From NCBI RefSeq assembly GCF_046159835.1, contig NZ_JBJXCY010000001.1, positions 1 to 64,000 of the forward strand: a stretch of 64,000 nucleotides of DNA, given 5' to 3'. A model generated the notes under the pieces. That model was not told the origin of the DNA and ran no database searches. It worked only from the letters and a program-made list of their open reading frames with translations. This DNA is from JACKJK01 sp046159835. Lineage in GTDB: Bacteria; Pseudomonadota; Alphaproteobacteria; Rhizobiales; Tepidamorphaceae. Both the position numbers and the translations under genes were made by a program. Shown here piece after piece: positions 7,531 to 16,448 of this stretch (position 1 is its first letter; each line of letters starts with the position of its first letter).

Positions 7531-8976
7531 CTATGCAAGCTGGAGTGAGGCGCGATAGGCCGACAGGCGGCGCCTCGTGCCGAGGGCAAACGGGAACGGC
7601 AGGACGAGAAGCAGCGCGCCGAGACCGGCAAGCGGCGGAAGGCCGGGAACGAGCGGCAGGAGAAGTCCCGCGAGCGCCAGCGCCGGCAGCACCGGGCCAA
7701 GAGACGCGTCACCGGAGCCGACATCCTTCGACGTGCGCCGAAAGCCTCCAGAACACCCGAGCAGCGCGTCCACGGTTCCCATGGCCGAGGGCAGGACAAG
7801 CACGAGCCGCGATGCGAGCGCGACCAGCAGGGCCGGAAACCGGGCCCGGCTCGAGCGCACAACCGAGATGAACAGCGGCAGGCAGACCGAGACGCCGACG
7901 AGCAGCAGCCCGAAGCCCGACAGTGACGCGAGGTTCTTCGCCGCGACCGTGTCGAGGCCCGCGGCAAGTGCCAGCCCACCGCCGATCAGCCCGGCAGCCA
8001 TCGGCAGGGCGAAATTGGTCCAGGCGGTCAGTTGCGCGGCGACATGAAGCGCTGCCGAAAGGGGCAGGCCCGAGAAGCCGGTGAGGATCGTGCCGACATT
8101 GCCTGCCGCCCAGCGGTAGCGCTGCTGGGCAAGCCCCGAGACATCCAGCGGCAGCAATCCGCGCCCGGCGACACGGTCGACGAAACGGCCCCGGAACCCC
8201 AGACGTCGCAGCCGCAGACCGAGTTCCGCGTCCTCGGTGATGGTGTCGCCGCTCCATCGGCCTGCAGCTTCCAGCGCGCTGCGGCGGATGACGCTCAAGG
8301 TGCCCGTCAGCAGCATGGCGTCTGCGCCATCGGCCTGCGGCGCGTGGCGATGGAAATAGTCGGCAAGCTCCAGCGAAATGCCTGCGACCTGCGCGCCGTC
8401 ATTTCGATAGGCTTGGGGAAACTGGAAGAAGTCGTCGTCGCGACGGGCGATCTCCGCCGCCGCCGTCGTCAGGAAGTCCGGGGAGACCTCGTAGTCGGCA
8501 TCGACGATCACCACGTGCGTCGCAGCCGGGTCGGTGCGCGACAGGGCGATGTTCAGTGCGCCGGCCTTCGCGCCCTTTACGCCGTCTTCATGAAAGAAGC
8601 GAAATCGCGGCCCGAGTTGGTCGCACAGGTCCGCCACCGGTTTCCACAGCGCTGGGTTCGCCGTGTTGTTGTCGAGAACGATGACCTCGAAGTCTGGCGC
8701 GCCCACCTGCTCGGCGAGTGAGCGGACTGTGCGGGAGACCAGCGCAAGTGGTTCTTCATGGGTGGCAATGTGAACGGAGAAGACCGGCGACGGCGTTCCG
8801 GCGGCATCGTCCTGGCGCACGGGGCTGCGAAAGGAGACGCTGGCGGCAACCTGAAGCGCGGCGATCAAGCCCTGTGCGCAAAGGGCGAGTGCGACGATTG
8901 CAATGGCCGCGCGCGGGGCCACGAGGCAAAGCGCCATGGTTGCGAGGAATACTCCTCTGCTGTCGAGCCGAAACAT
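7531..8976 (-). CDS. Membrane family-2 glycosyltransferase (cellulose-synthase-like)
   Basis: A 481-residue polytopic processive-type glycosyltransferase. Two N-terminal hydrophobic segments precede a GT-A domain with EVIVLDNNT, the DxD motif in IVDADYEVS, the catalytic TEDAELGLRL, and QQRYRW (QxxRW class). Four or five more hydrophobic segments follow (residues ~290-470). It probably polymerises a surface glycan across the inner membrane. ATG at 8976 was preferred because the upstream extension lacks homology-like composition; GGAG lies about 12 bases upstream. It heads the decayed operon with the GT2/PIG-L remnants and the NodS-like gene, so its original product chain is probably no longer fully modified. 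Confidence 0.85.
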   Translation of the reverse strand: MFRLDSRGVFLATMALCLVAPRAAIAIVALALCAQGLIAALQVAASVSFRSPVRQDDAAGTPSPVFSVHIATHEEPLALVSRTVRSLAEQVGAPDFEVIVLDNNTANPALWKPVADLCDQLGPRFRFFHEDGVKGAKAGALNIALSRTDPAATHVVIVDADYEVSPDFLTTAAAEIARRDDDFFQFPQAYRNDGAQVAGISLELADYFHRHAPQADGADAMLLTGTLSVIRRSALEAAGRWSGDTITEDAELGLRLRRLGFRGRFVDRVAGRGLLPLDVSGLAQQRYRWAAGNVGTILTGFSGLPLSAALHVAAQLTAWTNFALPMAAGLIGGGLALAAGLDTVAAKNLASLSGFGLLLVGVSVCLPLFISVVRSSRARFPALLVALASRLVLVLPSAMGTVDALLGCSGGFRRTSKDVGSGDASLGPVLPALALAGLLLPLVPGLPPLAGLGALLLVLPFPFALGTRRRLSAYRASLQLA

Positions 8977-9204
8977 GCGGGGGTCTCCAAGAAGCGAACC
9001 GCACCACCGATGGGTGCGTACTGGCTCGACAATCTCGGGGGCCGGACCTCCGTTCCCGGTAACATTTGTTATGCAATCGGAAGTGAGAAGCCGCAAAGGG
9101 AGAGCATCGAAGAGCTTGGTCGATAGCTCAAAATATCGGACGTTGGGGTGGAACAATGGGCCTGTTCGACGGTTGTTCAGCAATACTCTCGAGAGATATG
9201 CACC

Positions 9205-9912
9205 ATGCGACTATCCCGGCGCTCCTTTATTCTGGCCTTTTCCTCCACCGCGATGGTCACCATCGCAAAGGCGCGTGAGTACACCGGCGGTGTGCCATGG
9301 ACGCCGAAGGCCGCACTGCCGCCGCAGGAGCCTGACCACCGCCAAAGCTATCTCACCGCCGAAGAGCGCAAATTCCTCACCGCAGCCGTCGACCGCCTGA
9401 TCCCCGAGGACGATTACCCCTCCGCCTCGCAGGCTGGCGTCGTCGATTTCATCGACTACCAGTTGGCCGGTGCCTTCGGGCGTGGCGACATCTACTACCT
9501 GCAAGGACCGTTCGAGGACGGGCTTCCCACCCAGGGCTATCAGGGCGAAGCCCCTGCGCTGCTTTACCGGCAGGCCATCGAGGATATCGACAAGGGCCTC
9601 GCCGACACCGCTGGCAAGCGGTTCTCGGAGCTTTCCGAAACCGATCAGGACACGGTGCTCAAGCGCCTGTCGGAAGGTGAGGCCGACCTGCCCACCGTCG
9701 ACGGCAAGACATTCTTCGACATGCTCTGGCAGAACACCCGCGAAGGCTATTTCGGCGATCCCGTGTATGGCGGCAACCGTGACATGGCGGGCTGGCGCAT
9801 GCTCGGGTTCCCCGGCGCGCGCTATGACTACCGCCCGTGGATCGACCACAACGGCCAGCCCGTGAAGCTCGATCCGGTCTCCGTCGCCGGCTACCCACAA
9901 CAGGGGCAGTGA
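9205..9912 (+). CDS. Sugar dehydrogenase small (gamma) subunit
   Basis: A 235-residue gluconate 2-dehydrogenase subunit-3 type protein. The N-terminus carries a twin-arginine signal (LSRRSFILAF) and a short hydrophobic stretch. The body includes LTAEERKFLTAAVDRLIPED, the family hallmark near residue 50, and DFIDYQLAGAFG. In this enzyme class the small subunit carries the Tat signal and escorts the folded FAD subunit, which lacks one, across the membrane. Its stop overlaps the start of the FAD subunit gene (ATGA), so translation is coupled. Relatives oxidise gluconate, fructose, sorbitol or glucose; the substrate here cannot be read from sequence. Confidence 0.9.
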   Translation: MRLSRRSFILAFSSTAMVTIAKAREYTGGVPWTPKAALPPQEPDHRQSYLTAEERKFLTAAVDRLIPEDDYPSASQAGVVDFIDYQLAGAFGRGDIYYLQGPFEDGLPTQGYQGEAPALLYRQAIEDIDKGLADTAGKRFSELSETDQDTVLKRLSEGEADLPTVDGKTFFDMLWQNTREGYFGDPVYGGNRDMAGWRMLGFPGARYDYRPWIDHNGQPVKLDPVSVAGYPQQGQ

Positions 9913-11672
9913 TGGCCCGGAAGCTTCCCGAACGAGAAGTCGTCATCATCGGGTTCGGCTGGACCGGCGCGATCATGGCCGAGCAGCTGACCGCCGCCGG
10001 CATGGACGTGCTGGCGCTCGAGCGCGGCGTGTGGCGCGACACGTCCACGGACTACGCGGTCACCAACGCCCAGGACGAATTGCGCTACCGGCACCGCGAC
10101 GAACTCTTCGAGGTGCTGTCGCGCGAGACGCTGACCTTCCGCAACACGCTGGACCAGCGCGCCCTGCCGATGCGCATGCTCGGCTCGTTCCTGCCCGGCA
10201 CCAATGTCGGCGGGTCGGGCGTCCACTGGAACGGCCAGACCTGGCGCTTCCTCCCGTCCGATTTCGTCGCCCGTACCCACAACGTCGAGCGCTACGGCGA
10301 GGACAAGCTGCCAGCCGACATGACCATCCAGGACTGGGGCGTCACCTATGACGAGCTGGAGCCCCATTTCACGACCTTCGAGGATATCTGCGGCATCGCG
10401 GGCAAGGCGGGCAATGTGGGCGGCTCCATCGTCGATGGTGGCAATCCGTTCGAGGGCGCACGGTCGCGGGACTACCCCAACCCGCCGATGAAGCAGGTGA
10501 TCGCCTCGGAGAAATTCGCGCAGGCCGCCAGCCAGCTTGGCTACAAGCCGTTCCCCGGCCCCTCCGCCAACATGAGCCGCGCCTACACGAACCCGCTCGG
10601 CGTCTCCATGGCCCCCTGCACCTATTGCGGTTTCTGCGAGAAATTCGCCTGCGGCAACTATTCCAAGGCCACCGCCTCCACCACCATCATCCCGGCGCTG
10701 ATGCGCCGCGACAACTTCACCCTGCGCACACAAGCCATGGTGCTGCGTATCCTCCACGACGGGGAACGCGCAACCGGCGTGGAGTACATCACGCCGGAAG
10801 GCGAGATCTTCGAGCAGCCGGCCGAAATGGTCATCCTCGGCGCATATGCCCACCACAACGCGCACATGCTGATGGTTTCAGGCATCGGCGATATCTACGA
10901 TCCGCAGACGGGCGAAGGCCTGGTGGGCAAGAACTACGCCTACCAGATCGTCTCCGGCGTCGATGTCTTCTACGACGATCTCGCCGTGAACCCGTTCATC
11001 GGGGCCGGCGCGCTCGGCATGTGCATCGACGAGTTCAACGGCGACAATTTCGACCATTCCGACGTCGATTTCATTGGCGGCGGCTACATTGCCCAATGGC
11101 AGACCCATGGCCGGCCAATCGAGTACGCGCCCGTTCCGGAAGGAACGCCCTCCTGGGGCGCGGAATGGAAGAAGGCCCTGCGCGACAACTACAACCACAC
11201 CATCGGCGTCGGCACCCACGGCGCGGTGATGAGCTATCGCGGCAACTATCTCGATCTCGACCCGACCTACAAGGACGCCTATGGCCGTCCGCTGCTGCGC
11301 ATGACGTTCGACTACAAGCCGAACGAGGTGGCGATGTCGCAATTCCTCACCCAACGGGCGAAGGAGATCGCCGAACGCATGGGCGGGCGCGAGATCAAGG
11401 TGAAGCCCGCAAAGGTGCCCTACGACATCGCGCCCTATCAGACGACGCACAACACCGGCGGCGCCATCATGGGCGCCACGCCCGCTGACAGCGTCATCAA
11501 CAAGTACCTGCAGAGTTGGGACCTGCCCAACCTCTTCGTGCAGGGCGCGAGCGCATTCCCGCAGAACCCCGGCTACAACCCGACAGGAACGGTCGCAGCC
11601 CTCGCGTACCACTCGGCGAAGGCCATCGTGGAGCAGTACCGCCCCAATCCCGGGCGGCTGGTGGATGCATGA
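9912..11672 (+). CDS. FAD-dependent GMC sugar dehydrogenase large subunit
   Basis: A 586-residue GMC-family oxidoreductase. The FAD dinucleotide fold is VVIIGFGWTGAIMAEQL (residues ~9-26). A four-cysteine cluster, CTYCGFCEKFACG near residue 236, matches the 3Fe-4S site of FAD-dependent fructose/glucose dehydrogenases. The C-terminal active-site region keeps NPGYNPTGTVAALAYHSA. It has no signal peptide and should be carried out by the Tat-bearing small subunit. Electrons would pass from FAD through the Fe-S centre to the tri-haem subunit encoded next. ATG at 9912 and the 4-base overlaps at both ends make a tight three-gene operon. Substrate unknown. Confidence 0.92.
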   Translation: MARKLPEREVVIIGFGWTGAIMAEQLTAAGMDVLALERGVWRDTSTDYAVTNAQDELRYRHRDELFEVLSRETLTFRNTLDQRALPMRMLGSFLPGTNVGGSGVHWNGQTWRFLPSDFVARTHNVERYGEDKLPADMTIQDWGVTYDELEPHFTTFEDICGIAGKAGNVGGSIVDGGNPFEGARSRDYPNPPMKQVIASEKFAQAASQLGYKPFPGPSANMSRAYTNPLGVSMAPCTYCGFCEKFACGNYSKATASTTIIPALMRRDNFTLRTQAMVLRILHDGERATGVEYITPEGEIFEQPAEMVILGAYAHHNAHMLMVSGIGDIYDPQTGEGLVGKNYAYQIVSGVDVFYDDLAVNPFIGAGALGMCIDEFNGDNFDHSDVDFIGGGYIAQWQTHGRPIEYAPVPEGTPSWGAEWKKALRDNYNHTIGVGTHGAVMSYRGNYLDLDPTYKDAYGRPLLRMTFDYKPNEVAMSQFLTQRAKEIAERMGGREIKVKPAKVPYDIAPYQTTHNTGGAIMGATPADSVINKYLQSWDLPNLFVQGASAFPQNPGYNPTGTVAALAYHSAKAIVEQYRPNPGRLVDA

Positions 11673-12892
11673 GAACCGCAGCCCTCGCCATTGCCGCCGC
11701 GCTGTTCGCAGGCCCTGCCCTGGCGCAGGGAGCCAACACGCAGGCGGCCATTGAACGCGGGCTTTATCTCACCCGCGTGGGGGACTGCGCCGCATGCCAC
11801 ACGGTGGAAGAGGACAAGCCATTTGCCGGCAATTTCGAGCTGCCGACCCCCTTCGGTAACATCTACACCTCGAACCTGACGCCCGACGAGGACACCGGAC
11901 TTGGCACATGGACGGCGGATGATTTCTTCCGCGCGATGACGCAAGGTGTGCGCCCCGACGAGGAGCGGCTCTACCCGGCCTTTCCCTATACCCATTTCAA
12001 CATCGTGACGCGTGAGGATTCCGACGCGATCTTCGCCTATCTCCGGACGCTTGAGCCAGTGCGCCAGATCGTGCGCGAACCGGACTTCCCCTGGCCGATG
12101 TCGGACCGCACGACGCTCCGTGTCTGGAACTTCCTGAATTTCGAGGAAGACGATTTCGTCAACAAGTCCGACAAGAGCCCAGCCTGGAACCGGGGGCGTT
12201 ACCTCGTCGAAGGCCTCGCCCACTGTTCGGGCTGCCACAGCCCGCGCAACTTCACCGGCGCGGAAAAGGACGGCGAGGCGCGCTTCACCGGCGGCTTTGC
12301 GGAAGGCTGGTATGCCCCGTCCCTGCGGCAGGGCAACGGCGGCGAAGGCATCGGCGACTGGAGCGCACAGGATCTTGCCGAATTCCTGCGCCACGGCCGC
12401 AACGACCACACCGCCGCCTTCGGCCCCATGGCCGAGGTCATCGACAAGTCGACCCGCCACCTCAAGGACGACGACCTCAACGCCATCGTCACCTATATCC
12501 GCGACTTGCCCGAGGAGCCGGAAGCCGCCGAGCGGCCGGAGCCGGTTGCCTCCGACGACGAACAGATGATTGCCGGCGAGACGATCTATGCGACCCAGTG
12601 CGGCGCCTGCCACGGCCAGCAGGGCGAAGGCGTGCCCGGCATGTTCGCAACGCTCAAGGGGTCCTCGCTGGTGCACTCCGCCGACACCACGACGCTGGTT
12701 CGCCTCATCATTGAGGGCGTGCGCGCGGTGCCGACCGACAAGTACCCCACGCCCCACGCCATGCCGGCATTCGGCTGGAAGCTGACGGACCAGGACATTG
12801 CCGACGTGGCGACCTACGTGCGCAACGCCTTCGGCAACGCCGCCCCGGCGGTCGCGGCCGGAGATGTCGAGGATATACGCAAGCAGGAATAG
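11669..12892 (+). CDS. Tri-haem cytochrome c subunit of sugar dehydrogenase
   Basis: A 407-residue secreted cytochrome with a cleavable signal peptide ending PALAQG. Three haem-binding motifs are present: CAACH (~residue 36), CSGCH (~190) and CGACH (~312), each in its own cytochrome c domain with downstream Met ligands. This is the usual membrane-anchored electron-transfer subunit of gluconate, alcohol and fructose dehydrogenases, passing electrons to quinone or a terminal oxidase. It overlaps the FAD gene by 4 bases. A cytochrome c oxidase operon lies 1.5 kb away in the opposite direction, a plausible electron sink. Confidence 0.92.
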   Translation: MRTAALAIAAALFAGPALAQGANTQAAIERGLYLTRVGDCAACHTVEEDKPFAGNFELPTPFGNIYTSNLTPDEDTGLGTWTADDFFRAMTQGVRPDEERLYPAFPYTHFNIVTREDSDAIFAYLRTLEPVRQIVREPDFPWPMSDRTTLRVWNFLNFEEDDFVNKSDKSPAWNRGRYLVEGLAHCSGCHSPRNFTGAEKDGEARFTGGFAEGWYAPSLRQGNGGEGIGDWSAQDLAEFLRHGRNDHTAAFGPMAEVIDKSTRHLKDDDLNAIVTYIRDLPEEPEAAERPEPVASDDEQMIAGETIYATQCGACHGQQGEGVPGMFATLKGSSLVHSADTTTLVRLIIEGVRAVPTDKYPTPHAMPAFGWKLTDQDIADVATYVRNAFGNAAPAVAAGDVEDIRKQE

Positions 12893-12948
12893 CGTCGGCC
12901 ACGAACCGGCGCCTTGAATGACAACGACAATGCGATCGGAGAGCGCCA

Positions 12949-14328
12949 ATGGCCGACACTGAAACTGCATCCGGCGGTGATGCTGGCGCCGGTGAATCCG
13001 ACGGCAAGCTCAAGCGTGCCATCGGTCCCGGCCTTCTCCTGCTCTTCATCGTCGGCGACGTGTTGGGTACCGGCATCTACGCGCTGACCGGCAAGGTTTC
13101 CGAGGAGGTTGGCGGTATCGCGTGGCTGCCGTTCCTGGTTGCCTTCATCGTTGCAACCATGACCGCGTTCAGCTACCTCGAACTTGTCACCAAGTACCCC
13201 AAGGCCGCCGGTGCCGCGCTCTACACCCACAAGGCCTTCGGCATCCACTTCGTGACGTTCCTCGTCGCCTTCGCAGTCATGTCCTCGGGCCTGACGTCTT
13301 CATCCACGGCCGCGCGCGCCTTTGCCGAGAACCTGTCCACCGGCTTTGCACTCGATCTCGGCGGCTTCTGGATCACCGTCATCGGGCTTGCCTTCGTGGG
13401 CGCCATCGCCCTTATCAACATGCGCGGCGTCAGCGAGAGCGTCGTGGTCAACGCGGTCTTCACCTGCATCGAACTGACTGGCCTCATCATCATCCTGGTG
13501 ATCGGCGCGATGGTGCTGGGCGCCGGCGAGGCCGACGTGGGCCGCGCCTTCGACTTCGAAAGCAGCGACGGCGGCATCTTCTGGCCAGTCGTGGCAGCGA
13601 CGACGCTCGCCTTCTTCGCCATGGTGGGCTTCGAAGATTCTGTCAACATGGCCGAGGAGACCAAAAACCCGAGCCGCACCTTCCCGGTCATGCTGCTCAC
13701 CGGTCTCGTCATCGCGGCCATCCTCTACGTTCTCGTCTCCATCGTCGCGGTCGCCATCGTGCCGGTGGAAGAACTCGCCGAGGGCGACACGCCGCTGCTC
13801 AAGGTGGTGAGTGCCGGCGCACCCGGCTTCCCGTCCTGGGTGTTCGGGCTGATCACCATGATCGCGGTCGGCAACTCCGCGCTGATCAATCTGCTGATGG
13901 CGAGCCGTCTCGTCTACGGCATGGCGGAGGAGAATGTGTTGCCCTCCGTGCTGTCACGGGTCGACAGCAAGCGAAAGACGCCCACGGTTGCCATCGTCTT
14001 CACCACCCTGCTCGCGGCGGGCCTCATCACCTTCGTCGGCGCGGTGCCGCAGCTGGGCGGAACCACGGCGCTGCTGCTGCTCGGTGTCTTCACGGTGGTC
14101 AACGTCGCGGTCCTCGTCCTGCGCCGCGATAAGGTCGATCACGACCACTTCAAGAGCCCGACCATCGTGTCCGTCGGCGGCGCGATCACCTGCGCGTTCC
14201 TGGTCGGGCCGTGGACCGGGCGCGACCCGGCCCAATACGCCATCGCCGCCGTGCTGATCGGCATCGGCATCGTGCTTTGGTTTGCAACGCGCATCTGGAT
14301 GAAGCGAAACGACGAGGAGGTGGCCTGA
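12949..14328 (+). CDS. APC-family amino acid/amine permease
   Basis: A 459-residue permease with about 12 transmembrane helices. The first helix has the consensus unwound motif of APC transporters (VGDVLGTGIYALTGKV). SYLELVTKYPKAAGAALYTH lies in the TM2-3 region, and FFAMVGFEDSVNMAEET is the typical helix-6 motif. It most resembles cationic amino acid or amine permeases, but the substrate is not determinable. GGAG lies 8 bases before the ATG. It follows the dehydrogenase operon by 56 bases and may be co-transcribed, with no obvious metabolic link. Confidence 0.9.
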   Translation: MADTETASGGDAGAGESDGKLKRAIGPGLLLLFIVGDVLGTGIYALTGKVSEEVGGIAWLPFLVAFIVATMTAFSYLELVTKYPKAAGAALYTHKAFGIHFVTFLVAFAVMSSGLTSSSTAARAFAENLSTGFALDLGGFWITVIGLAFVGAIALINMRGVSESVVVNAVFTCIELTGLIIILVIGAMVLGAGEADVGRAFDFESSDGGIFWPVVAATTLAFFAMVGFEDSVNMAEETKNPSRTFPVMLLTGLVIAAILYVLVSIVAVAIVPVEELAEGDTPLLKVVSAGAPGFPSWVFGLITMIAVGNSALINLLMASRLVYGMAEENVLPSVLSRVDSKRKTPTVAIVFTTLLAAGLITFVGAVPQLGGTTALLLLGVFTVVNVAVLVLRRDKVDHDHFKSPTIVSVGGAITCAFLVGPWTGRDPAQYAIAAVLIGIGIVLWFATRIWMKRNDEEVA

Positions 14329-14370
14329 GACAAGCGCAATCGCCGAAATGCAGGGGTGCGCTCGCCTCAG

Positions 14371-15456
14371 TCAGTTTCCAAGACCGGCGTAGAATTTCGC
14401 GATCGCGGCGATTTCCGCATCATCCAGCGAACCAATGACGTCGTGCATCTGTCGCGCCTTGTCGGCACCGCCCCGCTTCTTGTCCCGGAACAGTTCGAGT
14501 TGGTTCGCCAAGTAGGCTTCCCGCTGGCCCGCCAGCGCCGGGTTCGCATCCGGCAAGGCCTGCGGCCAGGGACCGTGGCAGGCCGTGCAGTCGGCCGCTT
14601 CACCCTCGGCAACCAGCCGCGACAGGACATCCGGCTGTTCCGCGGGTGAAGCGTCGGGACTGGCTTCGTTTCCGCCGCCAGACGGCCCGGACACGTCCGA
14701 AAATTGCTTCGCAAGCTCCACGATCTCGTAGCCGCTCAGGCCAGAGGCCGCATGCTGCATCATGCCGCTGTGCCGGGAGCCATCGCGGTAGGCCGCGAGC
14801 GACAGGGCGAGGTAGTCGGCGCTGAGAATGTCGAGGCGCGGCACGTGCTGGTTGCCGTGCCCCTGACCGTCGGTCCCGTGGCACGAGGCGCAATAGGCGG
14901 TGAGTTCGGCCTCGCCGTCGCCCGTGTCGCTCAGGTCGGGCGCTTCCGGCTGCACCAGCCTCGCGTAGGCCCCGCCGTCCATGCCGCCGACCTGTTCGAG
15001 GAACGCGACCACCGGCCACACGTGGTCGTCGCGCTCCTTGCTCGGCCAGGCCGGCATGCCGGTCATCTTCGCGCCGTGCTTGACGATCCAGAACAGGTGT
15101 TGCGGCTCCCAGTGCCCGGCGGCGTCCGCGATCTGCGGCGGTTCGGGCACCATCCGGCGGACCGTTGCGCTGCGCGGAATACCCGGCGCGCCGTGGCAGG
15201 TCTTGCAGGCGCTGTCATAGTGCCTTGCACCGAGCGCCACGAAGTCGGGATCATCGAGCGGCGGGACGGCGCTCTCCGGCGGGGCACGCAGTTTCACCGA
15301 CTGTGTGAACGCCATGTGCAGGACCCACGAGACACCCGGCCAGTGCCCGGAACTCGCCGCGACGTTGTAGAGGCCGATGCCGACCACCGCGACAGCGCCT
15401 GCAAGTCCGAGCCCAGCAAGGATCAACACGTGGATCGCGAATTGCCTGAACCGCAT
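14371..15456 (-). CDS. Membrane-anchored tri-haem cytochrome c
   Basis: A 361-residue protein with one N-terminal membrane anchor (residues ~8-30) and three haem motifs: CKTCH (~86), CASCH (~190) and CTACH (~295). It is the last gene of the caa3-type oxidase operon; its ATG overlaps the stop of ctaG by one base. The likely role is periplasmic electron delivery to the oxidase, either from the bc1 complex or from dehydrogenases such as the one encoded 1.5 kb away. Its domain order (mono-haem then di-haem c4-like repeat) is typical of cytochromes attached to alternative oxidases. Confidence 0.88.
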   Translation of the reverse strand: MRFRQFAIHVLILAGLGLAGAVAVVGIGLYNVAASSGHWPGVSWVLHMAFTQSVKLRAPPESAVPPLDDPDFVALGARHYDSACKTCHGAPGIPRSATVRRMVPEPPQIADAAGHWEPQHLFWIVKHGAKMTGMPAWPSKERDDHVWPVVAFLEQVGGMDGGAYARLVQPEAPDLSDTGDGEAELTAYCASCHGTDGQGHGNQHVPRLDILSADYLALSLAAYRDGSRHSGMMQHAASGLSGYEIVELAKQFSDVSGPSGGGNEASPDASPAEQPDVLSRLVAEGEAADCTACHGPWPQALPDANPALAGQREAYLANQLELFRDKKRGGADKARQMHDVIGSLDDAEIAAIAKFYAGLGN

Positions 15457-16043
15457 TATGCCGCCTGCTCCGCCTGCGCCGGGGTGGAAAGGACGCGGTA
15501 CATGAGCACAAGCCCCGCGACGAGGTAGACCGGCGTTGCCACTGCCAGCATCACCATGCCGCCCATCTGCTGGTCGGCCAGCGGGTCAGGCCCGAGGCAT
15601 GTCGCGATGTAAAGCGGGCGCGGCGCCAGCGTCAGCAGCGCGCCGAGCAGGGTCATGTGCATGGAGGTGATGAGAAGCCCGCCTGCCCCGGCAAGTCCGT
15701 TGCCGGCCCAAAGCACCGAAGCCCACAGCAGCACTCCGGCCACGAGAAACGAGACCTGTTCGCCTGCGAAGATCGTCGAGGAGAACGCAGCCCGCTCATG
15801 CAGCGCCGGCAGGTGCCAGACCCATACGATTGCAAATTCCAGCAGCGTGGCGATGAGCGGCGACGGCGCGAACCGATGGAAGGTCGCGGGAGCCGCCAGC
15901 ACCAGCAGCGGCGCAACGATCGCGATTGTCACCACGTGGCGCAGCATGAAGAGGGTGAACGGCGGGAGGCCGAACGCCGGCGCAGGCCAGACCCAAACCG
16001 CCAGCAGCACGAAGCCGGCACCTGCGAGCGCAGCCGGGCGCAT
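15456..16043 (-). CDS. ctaG: Caa3-type oxidase assembly protein CtaG
   Basis: A 195-residue polytopic protein of the Caa3_CtaG family (not the Cox11-type CtaG). Five to six hydrophobic segments are visible. Conserved landmarks are FTLFMLRHVVTIAIVAPL, IVWVWHLPALHE and SMHMTLLGALLTLAP. Histidines in these motifs are thought to handle copper during assembly of the CuB or CuA sites. It overlaps the neighbour upstream (ATGA) and downstream (TAATG). This is shorter than the ~250-300 residues usual for the family, the first helix or two being carried perhaps by the preceding small membrane protein. Confidence 0.85.
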   Translation of the reverse strand: MRPAALAGAGFVLLAVWVWPAPAFGLPPFTLFMLRHVVTIAIVAPLLVLAAPATFHRFAPSPLIATLLEFAIVWVWHLPALHERAAFSSTIFAGEQVSFLVAGVLLWASVLWAGNGLAGAGGLLITSMHMTLLGALLTLAPRPLYIATCLGPDPLADQQMGGMVMLAVATPVYLVAGLVLMYRVLSTPAQAEQAA

Positions 16044-16447
16044 CACGAACAATCCCCGATCAGCAGCGCCGGCAGCGCCGTGTAGAGAACGCCGATGGCT
16101 GACATGGTCGCGAGCAGGAACGCCGCGTGTCCAAGGAACGAGTGCCGGTGCTCGTTGCTCGCCTCGCCGTGGGAATATTCGCCCAGGTGCCGGTAGTCCC
16201 ACTGCCGCCACGACCGCCAGCCGACGAAGCAGATCCCGGCGAGCGCCACGACCGTGACGACGCCAATGGCGATGCGCAATTCGGCGAAGCCGATGACCCA
16301 GCCTTCGGTCTTGGCGCAGAGCACCGCGGCACCGGCATAGACGATCACGAAGTGCAGCGCCCACAGGCTCGGCGCGATGGTGATCAGCCAGAGGCTGCTG
16401 GCCGCCTCGCTGAATTCCCGCCGTTCCGTTCCGCTTGCCTGCGCCAT
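16043..16447 (-). CDS. Small membrane protein of the oxidase operon
   Basis: A 134-residue protein with three or four transmembrane helices (SLWALHFVIVYAGAAVLC; IAIGVVTVVALAGICF; a C-terminal helix from AAFLLATMSAIGVLYT). A histidine-rich polar loop (HGEASNEHRHSFLGH) sits between helices 3 and 4. It lies one base after the subunit I/III gene and overlaps ctaG, so it belongs to the oxidase operon. It could be a subunit IV-like accessory or an assembly factor. I do not recognise a named family. Confidence 0.75.
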   Translation of the reverse strand: MAQASGTERREFSEAASSLWLITIAPSLWALHFVIVYAGAAVLCAKTEGWVIGFAELRIAIGVVTVVALAGICFVGWRSWRQWDYRHLGEYSHGEASNEHRHSFLGHAAFLLATMSAIGVLYTALPALLIGDCS

Positions 16448-16448
16448 G

